A DNA stretch of 14,480 bases from Treponema sp. (GTDB taxonomy: Bacteria > Spirochaetota > Spirochaetia > Treponematales > Treponemataceae). Position numbers and translations under genes: made by a program. How positions within the stretch are numbered: position 1 is the first letter of the stretch; the number at the start of each line of letters is the position of its first letter. Below the pieces are notes generated by a model. It saw only the letters and a list, made by a program, of their open reading frames with translations. It made no database searches and was not told the origin of the DNA. Shown here in pieces: positions 1-9,004 of this stretch. The stretch covers positions 1 through 14,480 of the forward strand of contig JAFPCT010000207.1 of NCBI GenBank assembly GCA_017390125.1, written 5' to 3'.

Positions 1-65
1 TGAATTACTGCCATAACCATTTTCAGCTTCTCTTCCGAGCTGAACTTTCTTCTTGTTCTTCCCAT
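1..65 (-). CDS. IS3-family transposase OrfA, N-terminal 21 residues (partial)
   Basis: The minus-strand frame starts at the ATG whose A is base 65 and is open to the window edge. It begins MGRTRRKFSSEEKLK and continues with a hydrophobic helix. This basic start followed by R-R-K-F-S-x-E-x-K-L-K is characteristic of the helix-turn-helix OrfA proteins of IS3-family elements, which bind the terminal repeats. An AGGAAG ribosome binding site lies at 78-73, seven bases before the ATG. A perfect -10 hexamer TATAAT lies at 90-85, so the transcript would start close to the ribosome binding site. In intact elements OrfA is joined to a DDE catalytic OrfB by programmed frameshifting; that part lies outside the window. 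Confidence 0.7.
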   Translation of the reverse strand, partial: MGRTRRKFSSEEKLKMVMAVI

Positions 66-84
66 AAGGTGTCTTCCTTTTGTT

Positions 85-90
85 ATTATA
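85..90 (-). promoter_or_regulatory. Probable -10 box of the IS transposase promoter
   Basis: A minus-strand TATAAT lies 20 bases before the OrfA ATG, and the AGGAAG ribosome binding site falls just after the expected transcription start. No good -35 is seen at 16-18 bases; the upstream sequence there is an A-run. The TTGGAC of the terminal repeat is 24 bases away, too far for a normal spacer. Confidence 0.4.
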
Positions 91-174
91 CACCTTATTA
101 GCTTTCCTTTTTTAGTCCAAGTTGCGGTTAGGCATTACAATACATTTGAAACAACGGATAACGGTGATGATTTC

Positions 175-3100
175 ATGTACGTTGCAGAAGATGTGTTCAA
201 ACGAAAAACTCAGGTTAAGTTCTCCTACATAATTGACTCTGTAAATCCGTTGATTGACGTAACTTCTCCGGCTAATCAGAATACGATTTACATTGGAACG
301 CCTTATATTTCCGCATTCCGTGGAACTGCTGAGGATCCAAGGTATGTAAAGAAATCTGACGGAACGTCAATCAAGCTTGAGGAATACAATAATCTTGATG
401 CAAGTGCAAAAGAGACTTACAAGCTTGTTGATGCCAGTGACATTTCCTTGATCGGCTATGAGATTAAAAATTCTTCTGGAAATAGAATCGCTCCGGGTGA
501 GGCAACTGGAACTGTTTCATGGTCTTCAAACATTGACTTCTCTGACGGAAACGGAAATGCATACGAAGATGCGGCTTCCATTGAATTCTTTGCAGAAGAC
601 GGCGCCGGCCTTAAATCTGCAGTTAAGTCATTCCCGGTTGTAATTGATACTGCCGCTCCTGTAATCGAAATTACGAGCGTAAAAGATTCAAATGGAAATG
701 CACTTTTGCTTCACAATAACGAATACTATACTCAGGGCGGGTTTGTAATTGAAGGAACGGTCACAGAAGAGAATCTGGAAGACATTACATGTGCTTCGGC
801 TTCTATTATAAAAGGTTCTTACGACAGCACGACATTCAAGACATCGTTTACATGCACGGTAAATTCAAGTGCCCTTGCAGAAGGAAGAAAGACATTCGGG
901 TTTACGGCAAGGGACAAGGCCGGCCAGGTTTCTGATACATTCAACGTAATGATCGTAAAGGATTCTTTGGCTCCAAATCTTGTAATCTCAAATGTAACTC
1001 CTGTTGTTGAGCGTACAGAAAGTTCTGTTGTTACGAAGTACGTTAATGGCAAGATTCAGGTAAACGGAACGGCAAGTGATGCCAATGTACTTAAATCTGT
1101 AGAGCTTTATACCAGTGAAAAAGCAAGCGATGCGGGAGATGTTCCTGAAACAACCTGCAGCAGCGCAACATATTACAGAATTGCAGAATTTACTGGTTCT
1201 GACGGCTACAGCTGGAAGCAGACAATTGACACTACAAAATACGCGGACAACACGACTGTAACCCTTCTTGCTGTTGCATACGATGAGGCCGGAAATAAAA
1301 AGGAAATTACATATTCTCTGAATGTGAACCAGAGCACAGACATCCCTGTATTTACATTCTCAAATATGAAGGAAAACGGCACAACTGCTGAAAACCTGTT
1401 CGGACTTGGCGGCAGTAAGGTTTACGGTATTGCCTCTGACGATGATGGTGTCGCAAGGATTGAATATTCAATTGACGGCGGAAATTACACCGCAATTTAT
1501 GAAAAGGGTGCTTCTGAAACTGCATTGACTACAAAGAACATTGAGATTGAGCTTGGAACGCTTTCAAGCGGAGATCACGATGTGAAGATCAAGGTTTCAG
1601 ATATTAACGAAACTCCTGTAGTTTATGAATCTTCGGCTGTTGCATTCGGATATGATTCAGAGAATCCGACAATACTTGTTTCGACTGTGGATGACGTTCA
1701 GTACACAAGCGGAATGTATGCAAAGCAGAGCTTTACGATTGTTGGTACAGCATCTGATGATTCTGAGATCAGCGGAGTTTATCTGAGCACAGATACAGGC
1801 AGAGCGACAAATCTTTTTGACTCTGCGACAGGAAAATGCACAGCAGCCGTAACAGGACAGACTGATACTGCAGCTGGTGAGACCCGTACGCTGTCATATA
1901 TTGCAGTTGACAAATATGGCCGGGAAGCCAACACAAATGTAACTTATCAGGTAGATGTTACAGCTCCTGTATTCAAAGTATATGAAGATAAAGGCGATCA
2001 CCGGGACGGCGAGAACCACATCATCATAAACGGCGGAAACAAGTATTTTACAGATACATCAAAAAATGATTCTTCATATTTCATTGGAGCAACGGATTCT
2101 TCTGGCAAGCTTATAAACTGGTTCAACCAGACTCAGCTTACTGTAACCGGAGTGCTGGAAGAAGCGCACCTTAAGAGCGTAACTTTAACAAAGAACGGCG
2201 AAACTCAGGGAAGCGTTCAGATAAACAAGAACTTTGCGTTCTCTGAAGTTTTCGAAAATGGTGCCAATACATTCCAGCTCAAGGCAGCTGATGAGGCAGG
2301 AAACGAAACTGCGCTGCCGTCTTCTGGTTTCTACACTCTTTATGTAGATACGAATAGTCCGTCTGCAAACGCTGTTGCAAAGAAATCTGACGGAACTACT
2401 GATTTTGAGAACGGAACAATCCTCAGCTCAACTGGAGTTATAATACTTAACATAACGGCTCAGGATTCACCGGTTGGAACTGAGCAGACAAGCGGTATTT
2501 CAAAAGTTTTCATTGGAACATCTGTAACAGTCGATGAAAATTCTAACCTTGCAGAAATTTCTGCCGCAGACGCCGCAGCTCCGTACACGTTCACTGTTGG
2601 AAATTCTCTTCCGGACGGCACATATCACCTTTATGTTCGTGCTGTTGACGTGGCAGGAAACTATTCTACGGCAGAAGACGTTGCAAATTTTGTTGTGGAT
2701 AAGACTGCTCCTGTTGTGGCAATTTCTTCTCCTGTAAGCGAAAAGACTGTAGATAAGAAAATTTCGATAAGCGGAACAGTTCAGGATGCAAATCTTGATA
2801 GTTCGGCTCTCCCGAAATTGTGGATAAAGGAAAAGGTTTCAGGCTCATGGGCAGAGGCATCTTCTGATTCTGTTTCAGCAGCGACATATTCTGCCGGAAG
2901 CTGGTCAGTCAAGTTTGATACTGAAAAGTACACTGATGAAAAAGAATATTACATTGCCGTTGAATTTACTGACAAGGCTGGAAACACAAATGATCATGCA
3001 AATTCAACTCATACAATCAAGATAAGTCAGGATAATGACAGACCGACAATCATATTCTCGAACGTAGAATTGGAATCTGCAATGACTTCTTCAAGTCGCA

Positions 3101-6100
3101 AGATGATAAAGAATAATCAGATTACAGGTACTGTTACAGATTCCGATGGTCCTGTTGCTGCTGTTTACGTACAGGTTCTGGATAAGGGAGCAGCGCTTTC
3201 TGATACAAGTTCGGCATGGGGTACGTCAATATATGACGTGAACAGCTCTATGTGGTCATATGCATTTGCAGAAGATGGTTCTCAGGACGGAGAAAAGGAC
3301 ATCTATTTCAAGGTTGTAGATGCAGAATCAACAGGCTTTGTTTCTGCTGTTGCGGCAAATTATCTGACCGCTCCAAAACTGCAGTACAAGACTGTAAAAT
3401 TTGAAACAAGTTCTCAGGATACAATTCTTTATGGAAGTGTCGATATGATAAACCCTGTAGTAAAGCGCTTTGGATTTACTACAAAGGATTCCCAGACGAC
3501 AGGCGATTATGCATATACGCTCAGCAGTATCGATGATACGGCATTTGACAAGCTCATTGCTGCTGCCGGCACAGAAAATGCAGACCTTGAGGGCTGGTCT
3601 GATATCAGCCTTGCATCTATATTCGGCGGCACAAACAAGACTTTGTATTTGTTTGTATGCGGTTACGATACAACTTCTGTTTCTTCTCTGACAATGAAGG
3701 TTGGCAGTTCCGTTCTTACTGCAATAAAGACAAAGAAGGATTCTACCGGCAAGTATATTTACGGACTGTATAAAGCAGATTTCTCTGCATCTCTTTATGC
3801 TGGAAAATATCAGAATGTTGATATTTCTGTTGCTGTTGAAGATACCGCAACCCGCACAATTTCTTCAAAAAAGACAGTTTCTGTTGACAACAAGGCTCCT
3901 GTGGTAGAAATCAAATCTCCTAGGGACGATGGAATTTATTTCTACGGTACAAGTTCAAATACAATTATGGGTGCCTCATCTGATGATTCTGTTGTAAAAT
4001 CAATCTACTTGGGATTCTCACAGAACAGCACGACAGCACCTGTTTCATACACTGACATTCTTGCTCCTAGGGCAGGTCATGAGGCCCAGGGAAGCACTGT
4101 AAGCGCAGATTCATGGATCATTAGTTTTGACGGAAACATTGCCAGTGTTCAGGATTATAGCCACATGGAGCTGTTCAATGAAATCATCAAGCAGATATGG
4201 TTTGATGGTGCGGAAATTGGAACTGCTGTAACTGAAAAGCCTGTTTATATCTGGGCATACGCAGAAGATTCTATCGGTAATACAGGTACTCCTGTATTTG
4301 CAAGAAAATTGAACGTTTATACACAGGGTGATATTCCTTCTCTTGATGTCTCTTATCCGGATGCAGACAGCAAGGTCGGCGGAACCGTCCGAATAACAGG
4401 TTCTGCGAATATTGCCGACACTTCTGTTTCGGTAGGTGACGTTCTTGTTCAGATTGATCTTAGCTATGAGACATCTTTTAATGAGAACTGGGAAAGCGAA
4501 TTAACTGATTTCATCAATAATTCTGGTTCACAAGATGAAAAGGAGAAATTGGAAGCTGCATATCCAATTTCAGGCGTTACCCTTGGTGACGGAACAATAA
4601 TTCGTGGTGTAACTGCAACAGGTACAAACAGCTGGAATCTTACGATAAATAAATTTAAGGAACTGAACCTTAAGGACGAAGTCACTGGAAGTGACAAGAA
4701 CAGACCTATGGCAATCCGGGTTTATGCTATAAACAATTCTGAAACTTACAAGAAAGCCGGAAATCCTGTTATAGTTCCGTTTACGCTTGATCCGGGTTCT
4801 CCTGTATTTGGAAACAAAGATCCTTTAAAGCTTGTTCAGTACAATGATAACGACAACCGAAGCGGCGGAATAAAGGCTGTACGCATTTATACAGACAAAA
4901 TGTGGATTTCTGGAAAGTGGTGGCTTGAAGGAAGCATTGAAGATGACAGCGGAATTAAGCAGGTTACAGTTTCTAAAAACGGTGGAGCTGCGACAGATAT
5001 TGATTCTGCATATATTGAAGATACTTCTGAGCCGGAAACTGAAGGTTATAAAAACAAATTCCTCAAGATGCCTGTCGGTACAGACGAGGCTGATAAATTT
5101 GGAACGGAGATATACGAAATTGTTGCCTATGAGGGGGCTGTTGAAGACAAGTCTACTCCGATTACAATCAGCTTGAATTATGACAATAAGGCACCGGTAT
5201 TTGACTGTACTACCTTGAAGAAAAATGAATCCAATTCAATCGTTCAGTCAAACGGTACATATGAAATGAAGGGTTCTTTGAGGGAAGATTCTTCTGCAAG
5301 TGCAAACCAGAGCGGATTTGAACGAATTGCATTCAGCATTACAAAAACTTCTGGCGGTAAAACTTACATCATTGACCCGATGATTTCTCAGGGAAGCGGC
5401 GGTTCTGCGAACGTATACGAAACCGGCTCTACGTACAGTGATTCTGTAAAAGTTGTAAAAGATGACGGGGACGGATTGTACTGGCGTAAGGAATCAAACT
5501 GTACTACAAGCGGCAAGGAAATCAGTCTTTCTGGTGTTTCTGCTCCTCTAAATGTTCGCTCAGGCGGTTTGTGCAAACTTGACGGAACTGTATATCGTAT
5601 AAAATCTGTTTCCGGTTCAAAAATTTATGTTGAAAAAGATTTGCCGACATATACAAGTTCATCAAAAACTGACATATATTTTGCTGTTGCCCAGGTCATC
5701 GATAACACTGTAAAGGAAGTTGGTGAAACAACTACTTTTGACGATGAAAACAACAGTATCGACAATGATGACGGCGACAAGATGATTGATTATTATCTTG
5801 ATTCAAAAGCTGAATGGGTTTGTTCAATAAACTCAAAGAACATAAAGGATGGTTCTGTAAAGATTGAGTTTGTTGCATTTGATCAGGCTGGAAACATTAC
5901 AAAAGCTTCGTATGACGGTCTTGTTTCAAACAACAGGCCAAGAATTGCCGGTATCACTTTTGCTACAGACAGAAACGGTAACGGTACAATCGACACAGAT
6001 GAAATTATTGAAGATTATTCTGGATTCTTCTGCATTAACGGAAAGCATGCAGTTTCTGGTGTAACAGTTAACGGTCAGCAACCGAACGGTCAGAAAGTTT

Positions 6101-8883
6101 ACACACTTGCAATTCCAAACGACGGTTCAAAATTTGATGTTTTGAGCGGTAATCCTGTAATGACTCTTAAAGGTCTTTCACGATTCGTTCCGGAAATTGT
6201 AGGTGGTAACAACGGGCTTGGCTATACTTATGCCGTTAAGAATCCTTCAGATGATTCTTACGGAACAGAGTCAGATTATGCTCAGTTGAATACAAATCAC
6301 GGTGGAGATGATTCTGTCCGCAACAAATCTGATACGACAATTGTTCTTACTCCATCTCAGTTGATGTCAAAGATTTCTGCTGATGGCGAAAAAGACCTCA
6401 AGCTTACCATCTGGGATTCTACAGACGGAACAACTCCTGGAACTGACAGCAACAAGGCTGAAATTCTCCTGCGTCTGAATGCCGCCTTGTATGATGGAAA
6501 AGAACCTGTTGTTAAACTTACGCCGTTCTATTGGAATGACAGCGGTAACGGTAATAACAGCGTTTATTATAAGGGCGACGTAATAAAAGGTCATATCGAG
6601 CTTGAAAATGACCTGCCTTCAGAATTTACATCCGGCGGAACAGGTTTGAGCGACAGGGATCCTAAGGTTTCAGGTATAATCTATCTTGAAGGTCAGGCAA
6701 AAGACAACGTAATGATAAAGGAACTCAGCCTTGAATTCCCGACACTTGCGGAAAGTGCAAGCCCGACATTCGGAAAAGGATTAGTAAAATTTGCACAGCG
6801 AACAGCCGGTGTAATTTCAAAGGTTTCTGGACTTTCTCTTGATGCTCAGGGCGTTGAGGTTGTTGAAATTAAAGACGAATATGATTCTTCTGAATACAAC
6901 GTCGTTAAGTTCAAGCTTGCAATTGATACCGAAAAAATTCTGTCCGTTGCAAAAACAGACATAGTTGTTAAGGTTCAGGCAAAAGACCGAGGTGCCGCAG
7001 ATGAAGACGTTTCTACAGTAAAGAGCAGTGCCCTTACAAAGAATGATGAGACCGGCAACTCTCCGTTGTATCAGATGGATGTTGTGCCGTATATTACGAA
7101 ACTCTACACAAGTATTTCAGAAACTGCCGGCGAAGAATTCGCTCGTTCGGCAACAGGTAAGTATATCGTACGTGGTCATTATAGAACTTACAGTTCTGAA
7201 TACAAAATGTGGACAAATGATATGTCTGAAACTGTAAAGATATACGGTTTCAATCTTGCAAAATCTGTAACTGTATCTGGAACTACTAAAAATTCGACGG
7301 TAAGTTTAGGTACATTGGGCAATGCAGGTTCTGATTCAGATGGTTCATATTTAAATCTAAATATTGGAAAGAATACAACGAGCGGGGATCTTTCCATTAC
7401 TGTAAATGGTGTTGAAAGTCTGAACAACAGAAATGCTAATCAGTCATTTGTTTCAGATACAGATGATACTGTTTCTGCCGTTCCGTACAACTGCCAGGCA
7501 AACGGCATTACAAACAACCGCCTTGATGACGACGTTTCTCTGTATGTCTGGGATTTGCACGGATTTGGAAATTTCTATGACAACAATATTACCAGTCCGA
7601 TGATGAAGATGGATAAGGCTGGTAATTACTACATGAGTTATGGTTATGGGGTTCCGTATATGTATGTACGAAAAAATAATACTGCTCATTCTGTTGATGG
7701 AAGTTTTAACAAATTTCATAATACAAATGTAATCTTTGATGACAATGGAAATCTTTATGCGGTTGCTACAAATACAGACCGTGTATATGATCAATCTTCA
7801 AGATTTGTATTTTATACTCCGTATAGTAGAAACCAGAATAATCAATTACCAGCTGAAATAACAAATACCAGTTATGAATATTCAACTGAAAGGGATTCAA
7901 AACGTCATCTTGAATTGGCTTATAATAGAACTACTGGAGTTTATGACATAAATAGAGTAAAAATGCCAAAACTCGCATCGTATACAAAGAATTCTCGTAC
8001 TTATATTGGTATGTCTTATTTTGATGGAAATAATACTATTAATCCTATAAAAGCTCGATTTGGATATAGAGATGGAGACACAATTAGTGGAGGAATTTCT
8101 GGTTCAATAGAATCATATACTAATAAAATTGAGGGAACTGTAGTAACAACACAGTCTAATAATCCTACAAAAACAGACTCTTCATATAAGAATTATCACA
8201 TCATCGCAAGCGACAACACTACATTTAAAGGCGGTGCTTACACAGCTGTTGGTATAGTTCCTGCTGCGAAAGCTGGTACTATAAATAATGTAGGTGTCGT
8301 TGCATGGTATGACGCAAGTGTCCGCAAGGTTTGCTATTCATGGAATGATAATCTTGACAGTCCTGTTGTTGGCGGAGCATGGCAGACAAATGCCAAATAT
8401 CTTGATGGAAAATATACTGGTTGGTACGTAGACCTTGCAGTAGATGATGAGGGCGGTATTCATATTGCATATTACAACAGTGCAAAGGGTGACTTAAAAT
8501 ATGTTTACCTGTCAAAGTATAATGCAACGCCAACGGAAGCAGTAACGGTAGATTCATACCTTTCTGTAGGTACAAATATTACGGTAAATACACGCCTTGA
8601 AAACGGTAATTACGTTCCGTATATTTATTACTACAATGCTTCTGCTAATCAGACACCAAACTCAATCAAGGTTGCATGGCGTAACGATATGTCAACTTTG
8701 AGAGACGGTGCCATCAGCGACAAATTTACTGGTGCATGGGAATGTATGACAATTCCAGCAGAAAACATACCTGTTGACGCGTCTGTCTGCGGTGGTGTTC
8801 CTACAAGCGGAACTTATTCAAATACTGTAGTACTTGGTTACATGAGTGACCAATATTACGAAAAAGCATATATCAAAAAATAA
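175..8883 (+). CDS. Giant Ig-like repeat surface/secreted protein, 5'-truncated by the IS element
   Basis: The protein is predicted to be extracellular, probably adhesive or structural; the exact role is not recognisable. From the ATG at 175 it has 2,902 residues. About fifteen divergent Ig-like modules start with a D-x-x-x-P or similar hinge, for example at residues 160, 266, 391, 497, 597, 728, 845, 956, 1241, 1387, 1542 and 1673. Most are followed by a G-T-x-x-D turn as in bacterial Big-type Ig domains. An EF-hand-like loop DRNGNGTIDTDE lies at 1932-1943. An IPT/TIG-like module lies near 2303-2425. A Tyr/Asn-rich, propeller-like region with repeated A-Y-Y or A-W-Y-D strands fills 2454-2902. 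There is no sortase motif or C-terminal membrane segment. The frame is open and looks coding from the IS boundary (about 140), so the true start and signal peptide are lost upstream. The ATG at 175 is only the first available Met, although GGTGAT six bases before it could allow initiation of a leaderless-signal fragment. Confidence 0.85.
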   Translation: MYVAEDVFKRKTQVKFSYIIDSVNPLIDVTSPANQNTIYIGTPYISAFRGTAEDPRYVKKSDGTSIKLEEYNNLDASAKETYKLVDASDISLIGYEIKNSSGNRIAPGEATGTVSWSSNIDFSDGNGNAYEDAASIEFFAEDGAGLKSAVKSFPVVIDTAAPVIEITSVKDSNGNALLLHNNEYYTQGGFVIEGTVTEENLEDITCASASIIKGSYDSTTFKTSFTCTVNSSALAEGRKTFGFTARDKAGQVSDTFNVMIVKDSLAPNLVISNVTPVVERTESSVVTKYVNGKIQVNGTASDANVLKSVELYTSEKASDAGDVPETTCSSATYYRIAEFTGSDGYSWKQTIDTTKYADNTTVTLLAVAYDEAGNKKEITYSLNVNQSTDIPVFTFSNMKENGTTAENLFGLGGSKVYGIASDDDGVARIEYSIDGGNYTAIYEKGASETALTTKNIEIELGTLSSGDHDVKIKVSDINETPVVYESSAVAFGYDSENPTILVSTVDDVQYTSGMYAKQSFTIVGTASDDSEISGVYLSTDTGRATNLFDSATGKCTAAVTGQTDTAAGETRTLSYIAVDKYGREANTNVTYQVDVTAPVFKVYEDKGDHRDGENHIIINGGNKYFTDTSKNDSSYFIGATDSSGKLINWFNQTQLTVTGVLEEAHLKSVTLTKNGETQGSVQINKNFAFSEVFENGANTFQLKAADEAGNETALPSSGFYTLYVDTNSPSANAVAKKSDGTTDFENGTILSSTGVIILNITAQDSPVGTEQTSGISKVFIGTSVTVDENSNLAEISAADAAAPYTFTVGNSLPDGTYHLYVRAVDVAGNYSTAEDVANFVVDKTAPVVAISSPVSEKTVDKKISISGTVQDANLDSSALPKLWIKEKVSGSWAEASSDSVSAATYSAGSWSVKFDTEKYTDEKEYYIAVEFTDKAGNTNDHANSTHTIKISQDNDRPTIIFSNVELESAMTSSSRKMIKNNQITGTVTDSDGPVAAVYVQVLDKGAALSDTSSAWGTSIYDVNSSMWSYAFAEDGSQDGEKDIYFKVVDAESTGFVSAVAANYLTAPKLQYKTVKFETSSQDTILYGSVDMINPVVKRFGFTTKDSQTTGDYAYTLSSIDDTAFDKLIAAAGTENADLEGWSDISLASIFGGTNKTLYLFVCGYDTTSVSSLTMKVGSSVLTAIKTKKDSTGKYIYGLYKADFSASLYAGKYQNVDISVAVEDTATRTISSKKTVSVDNKAPVVEIKSPRDDGIYFYGTSSNTIMGASSDDSVVKSIYLGFSQNSTTAPVSYTDILAPRAGHEAQGSTVSADSWIISFDGNIASVQDYSHMELFNEIIKQIWFDGAEIGTAVTEKPVYIWAYAEDSIGNTGTPVFARKLNVYTQGDIPSLDVSYPDADSKVGGTVRITGSANIADTSVSVGDVLVQIDLSYETSFNENWESELTDFINNSGSQDEKEKLEAAYPISGVTLGDGTIIRGVTATGTNSWNLTINKFKELNLKDEVTGSDKNRPMAIRVYAINNSETYKKAGNPVIVPFTLDPGSPVFGNKDPLKLVQYNDNDNRSGGIKAVRIYTDKMWISGKWWLEGSIEDDSGIKQVTVSKNGGAATDIDSAYIEDTSEPETEGYKNKFLKMPVGTDEADKFGTEIYEIVAYEGAVEDKSTPITISLNYDNKAPVFDCTTLKKNESNSIVQSNGTYEMKGSLREDSSASANQSGFERIAFSITKTSGGKTYIIDPMISQGSGGSANVYETGSTYSDSVKVVKDDGDGLYWRKESNCTTSGKEISLSGVSAPLNVRSGGLCKLDGTVYRIKSVSGSKIYVEKDLPTYTSSSKTDIYFAVAQVIDNTVKEVGETTTFDDENNSIDNDDGDKMIDYYLDSKAEWVCSINSKNIKDGSVKIEFVAFDQAGNITKASYDGLVSNNRPRIAGITFATDRNGNGTIDTDEIIEDYSGFFCINGKHAVSGVTVNGQQPNGQKVYTLAIPNDGSKFDVLSGNPVMTLKGLSRFVPEIVGGNNGLGYTYAVKNPSDDSYGTESDYAQLNTNHGGDDSVRNKSDTTIVLTPSQLMSKISADGEKDLKLTIWDSTDGTTPGTDSNKAEILLRLNAALYDGKEPVVKLTPFYWNDSGNGNNSVYYKGDVIKGHIELENDLPSEFTSGGTGLSDRDPKVSGIIYLEGQAKDNVMIKELSLEFPTLAESASPTFGKGLVKFAQRTAGVISKVSGLSLDAQGVEVVEIKDEYDSSEYNVVKFKLAIDTEKILSVAKTDIVVKVQAKDRGAADEDVSTVKSSALTKNDETGNSPLYQMDVVPYITKLYTSISETAGEEFARSATGKYIVRGHYRTYSSEYKMWTNDMSETVKIYGFNLAKSVTVSGTTKNSTVSLGTLGNAGSDSDGSYLNLNIGKNTTSGDLSITVNGVESLNNRNANQSFVSDTDDTVSAVPYNCQANGITNNRLDDDVSLYVWDLHGFGNFYDNNITSPMMKMDKAGNYYMSYGYGVPYMYVRKNNTAHSVDGSFNKFHNTNVIFDDNGNLYAVATNTDRVYDQSSRFVFYTPYSRNQNNQLPAEITNTSYEYSTERDSKRHLELAYNRTTGVYDINRVKMPKLASYTKNSRTYIGMSYFDGNNTINPIKARFGYRDGDTISGGISGSIESYTNKIEGTVVTTQSNNPTKTDSSYKNYHIIASDNTTFKGGAYTAVGIVPAAKAGTINNVGVVAWYDASVRKVCYSWNDNLDSPVVGGAWQTNAKYLDGKYTGWYVDLAVDDEGGIHIAYYNSAKGDLKYVYLSKYNATPTEAVTVDSYLSVGTNITVNTRLENGNYVPYIYYYNASANQTPNSIKVAWRNDMSTLRDGAISDKFTGAWECMTIPAENIPVDASVCGGVPTSGTYSNTVVLGYMSDQYYEKAYIKK

Positions 8884-8890
8884 CGGTATT

Positions 8891-8923
8891 CCCCTTGTCG
8901 ATTACGGCAAGGGGTTTTTGTTT
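8891..8923 (+). terminator. Rho-independent terminator of the giant gene
   Basis: A ten-pair stem CCCCTTGTCG / CGGCAAGGGG with one G-U pair closes an ATTA tetraloop and is followed directly by TTTTTGTTT. It begins seven bases after the TAA of the giant gene. On the opposite strand no T-run follows the stem, so it works in one direction only. Confidence 0.92.
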
Positions 8924-8971
8924 ACATGACATCTGATGTAAGTGTAATATTTGAAGACTAAATAGTTTTCT

Positions 8972-8996
8972 CTCTCCTGCATTTATTGCAGGGGGG
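8972..8996. terminator. Hairpin in the convergent gap, possible 3' end of the tlpA transcript (weak)
   Basis: CTCTCCTGCA and TGCAGGGGGG can pair around a TTTAT loop, with two G-U pairs in the plus-strand RNA. Read on the minus strand the core CCTGCA/TGCAGG still pairs, but it is followed by GAGAGAAAAC rather than a U-run. Its place just beyond the tlpA stop suggests a transcript-end structure, but it is not a canonical terminator. Confidence 0.3.
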
Positions 8997-9004
8997 AAAG
9001 TTGC

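Larger units (their letters stand above)
1..139 (-). mobile_element. Terminal end of an IS3-family insertion sequence (continues beyond the window)
   Basis: Read on the minus strand, the element would begin at about 139 with TGTAATGCC...CAACTTGGAC. This is the TGTA-TGC...TTGGAC pattern typical of IS3-family (IS150-like) terminal inverted repeats. About 50 bases further in, the OrfA transposase starts at 65 and reads out of the window. The other end, the DDE OrfB and the second inverted repeat are not visible. The exact outer boundary is uncertain: a second TG at 144/143 is an alternative, and the end at 139 is preferred because it matches the family pattern best. On the other side of the boundary the giant Ig-like gene is in frame and coding at once, so the element sits inside that gene. 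The family assignment rests on 21 transposase residues and the terminus only. Confidence 0.72.

Noticed and set aside
60..175. Outward promoter from the IS end driving the giant gene
   Set aside because: TTGCGG at 122-127 has no acceptable -10 at 16-18 bases, and plus-strand TATTAT at 84-89 has no matching -35.
175..7000. Direct DNA repeats or a CRISPR-like array in the giant gene
   Set aside because: The repeated modules are similar only at protein level (hinge and G-T-x-x-D turns) with irregular spacing of roughly 100-150 residues. No identical DNA units were seen.
7453..7794. 113-codon minus-strand open frame rich in Ile and Val
   Set aside because: Antisense to the giant gene in a low-complexity Asn/Tyr-coding stretch (AAT, GAT and TAT read back as I, V and I codons). 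No promoter or ribosome binding site was seen.
8922..8941. Inverted repeats TTACAT/ATGTAA and ACATC-T-GATGT in the convergent gap
   Set aside because: Short, mutually exclusive, no U-run and no adjacent promoter; plausibly chance in AT-rich intergenic DNA.
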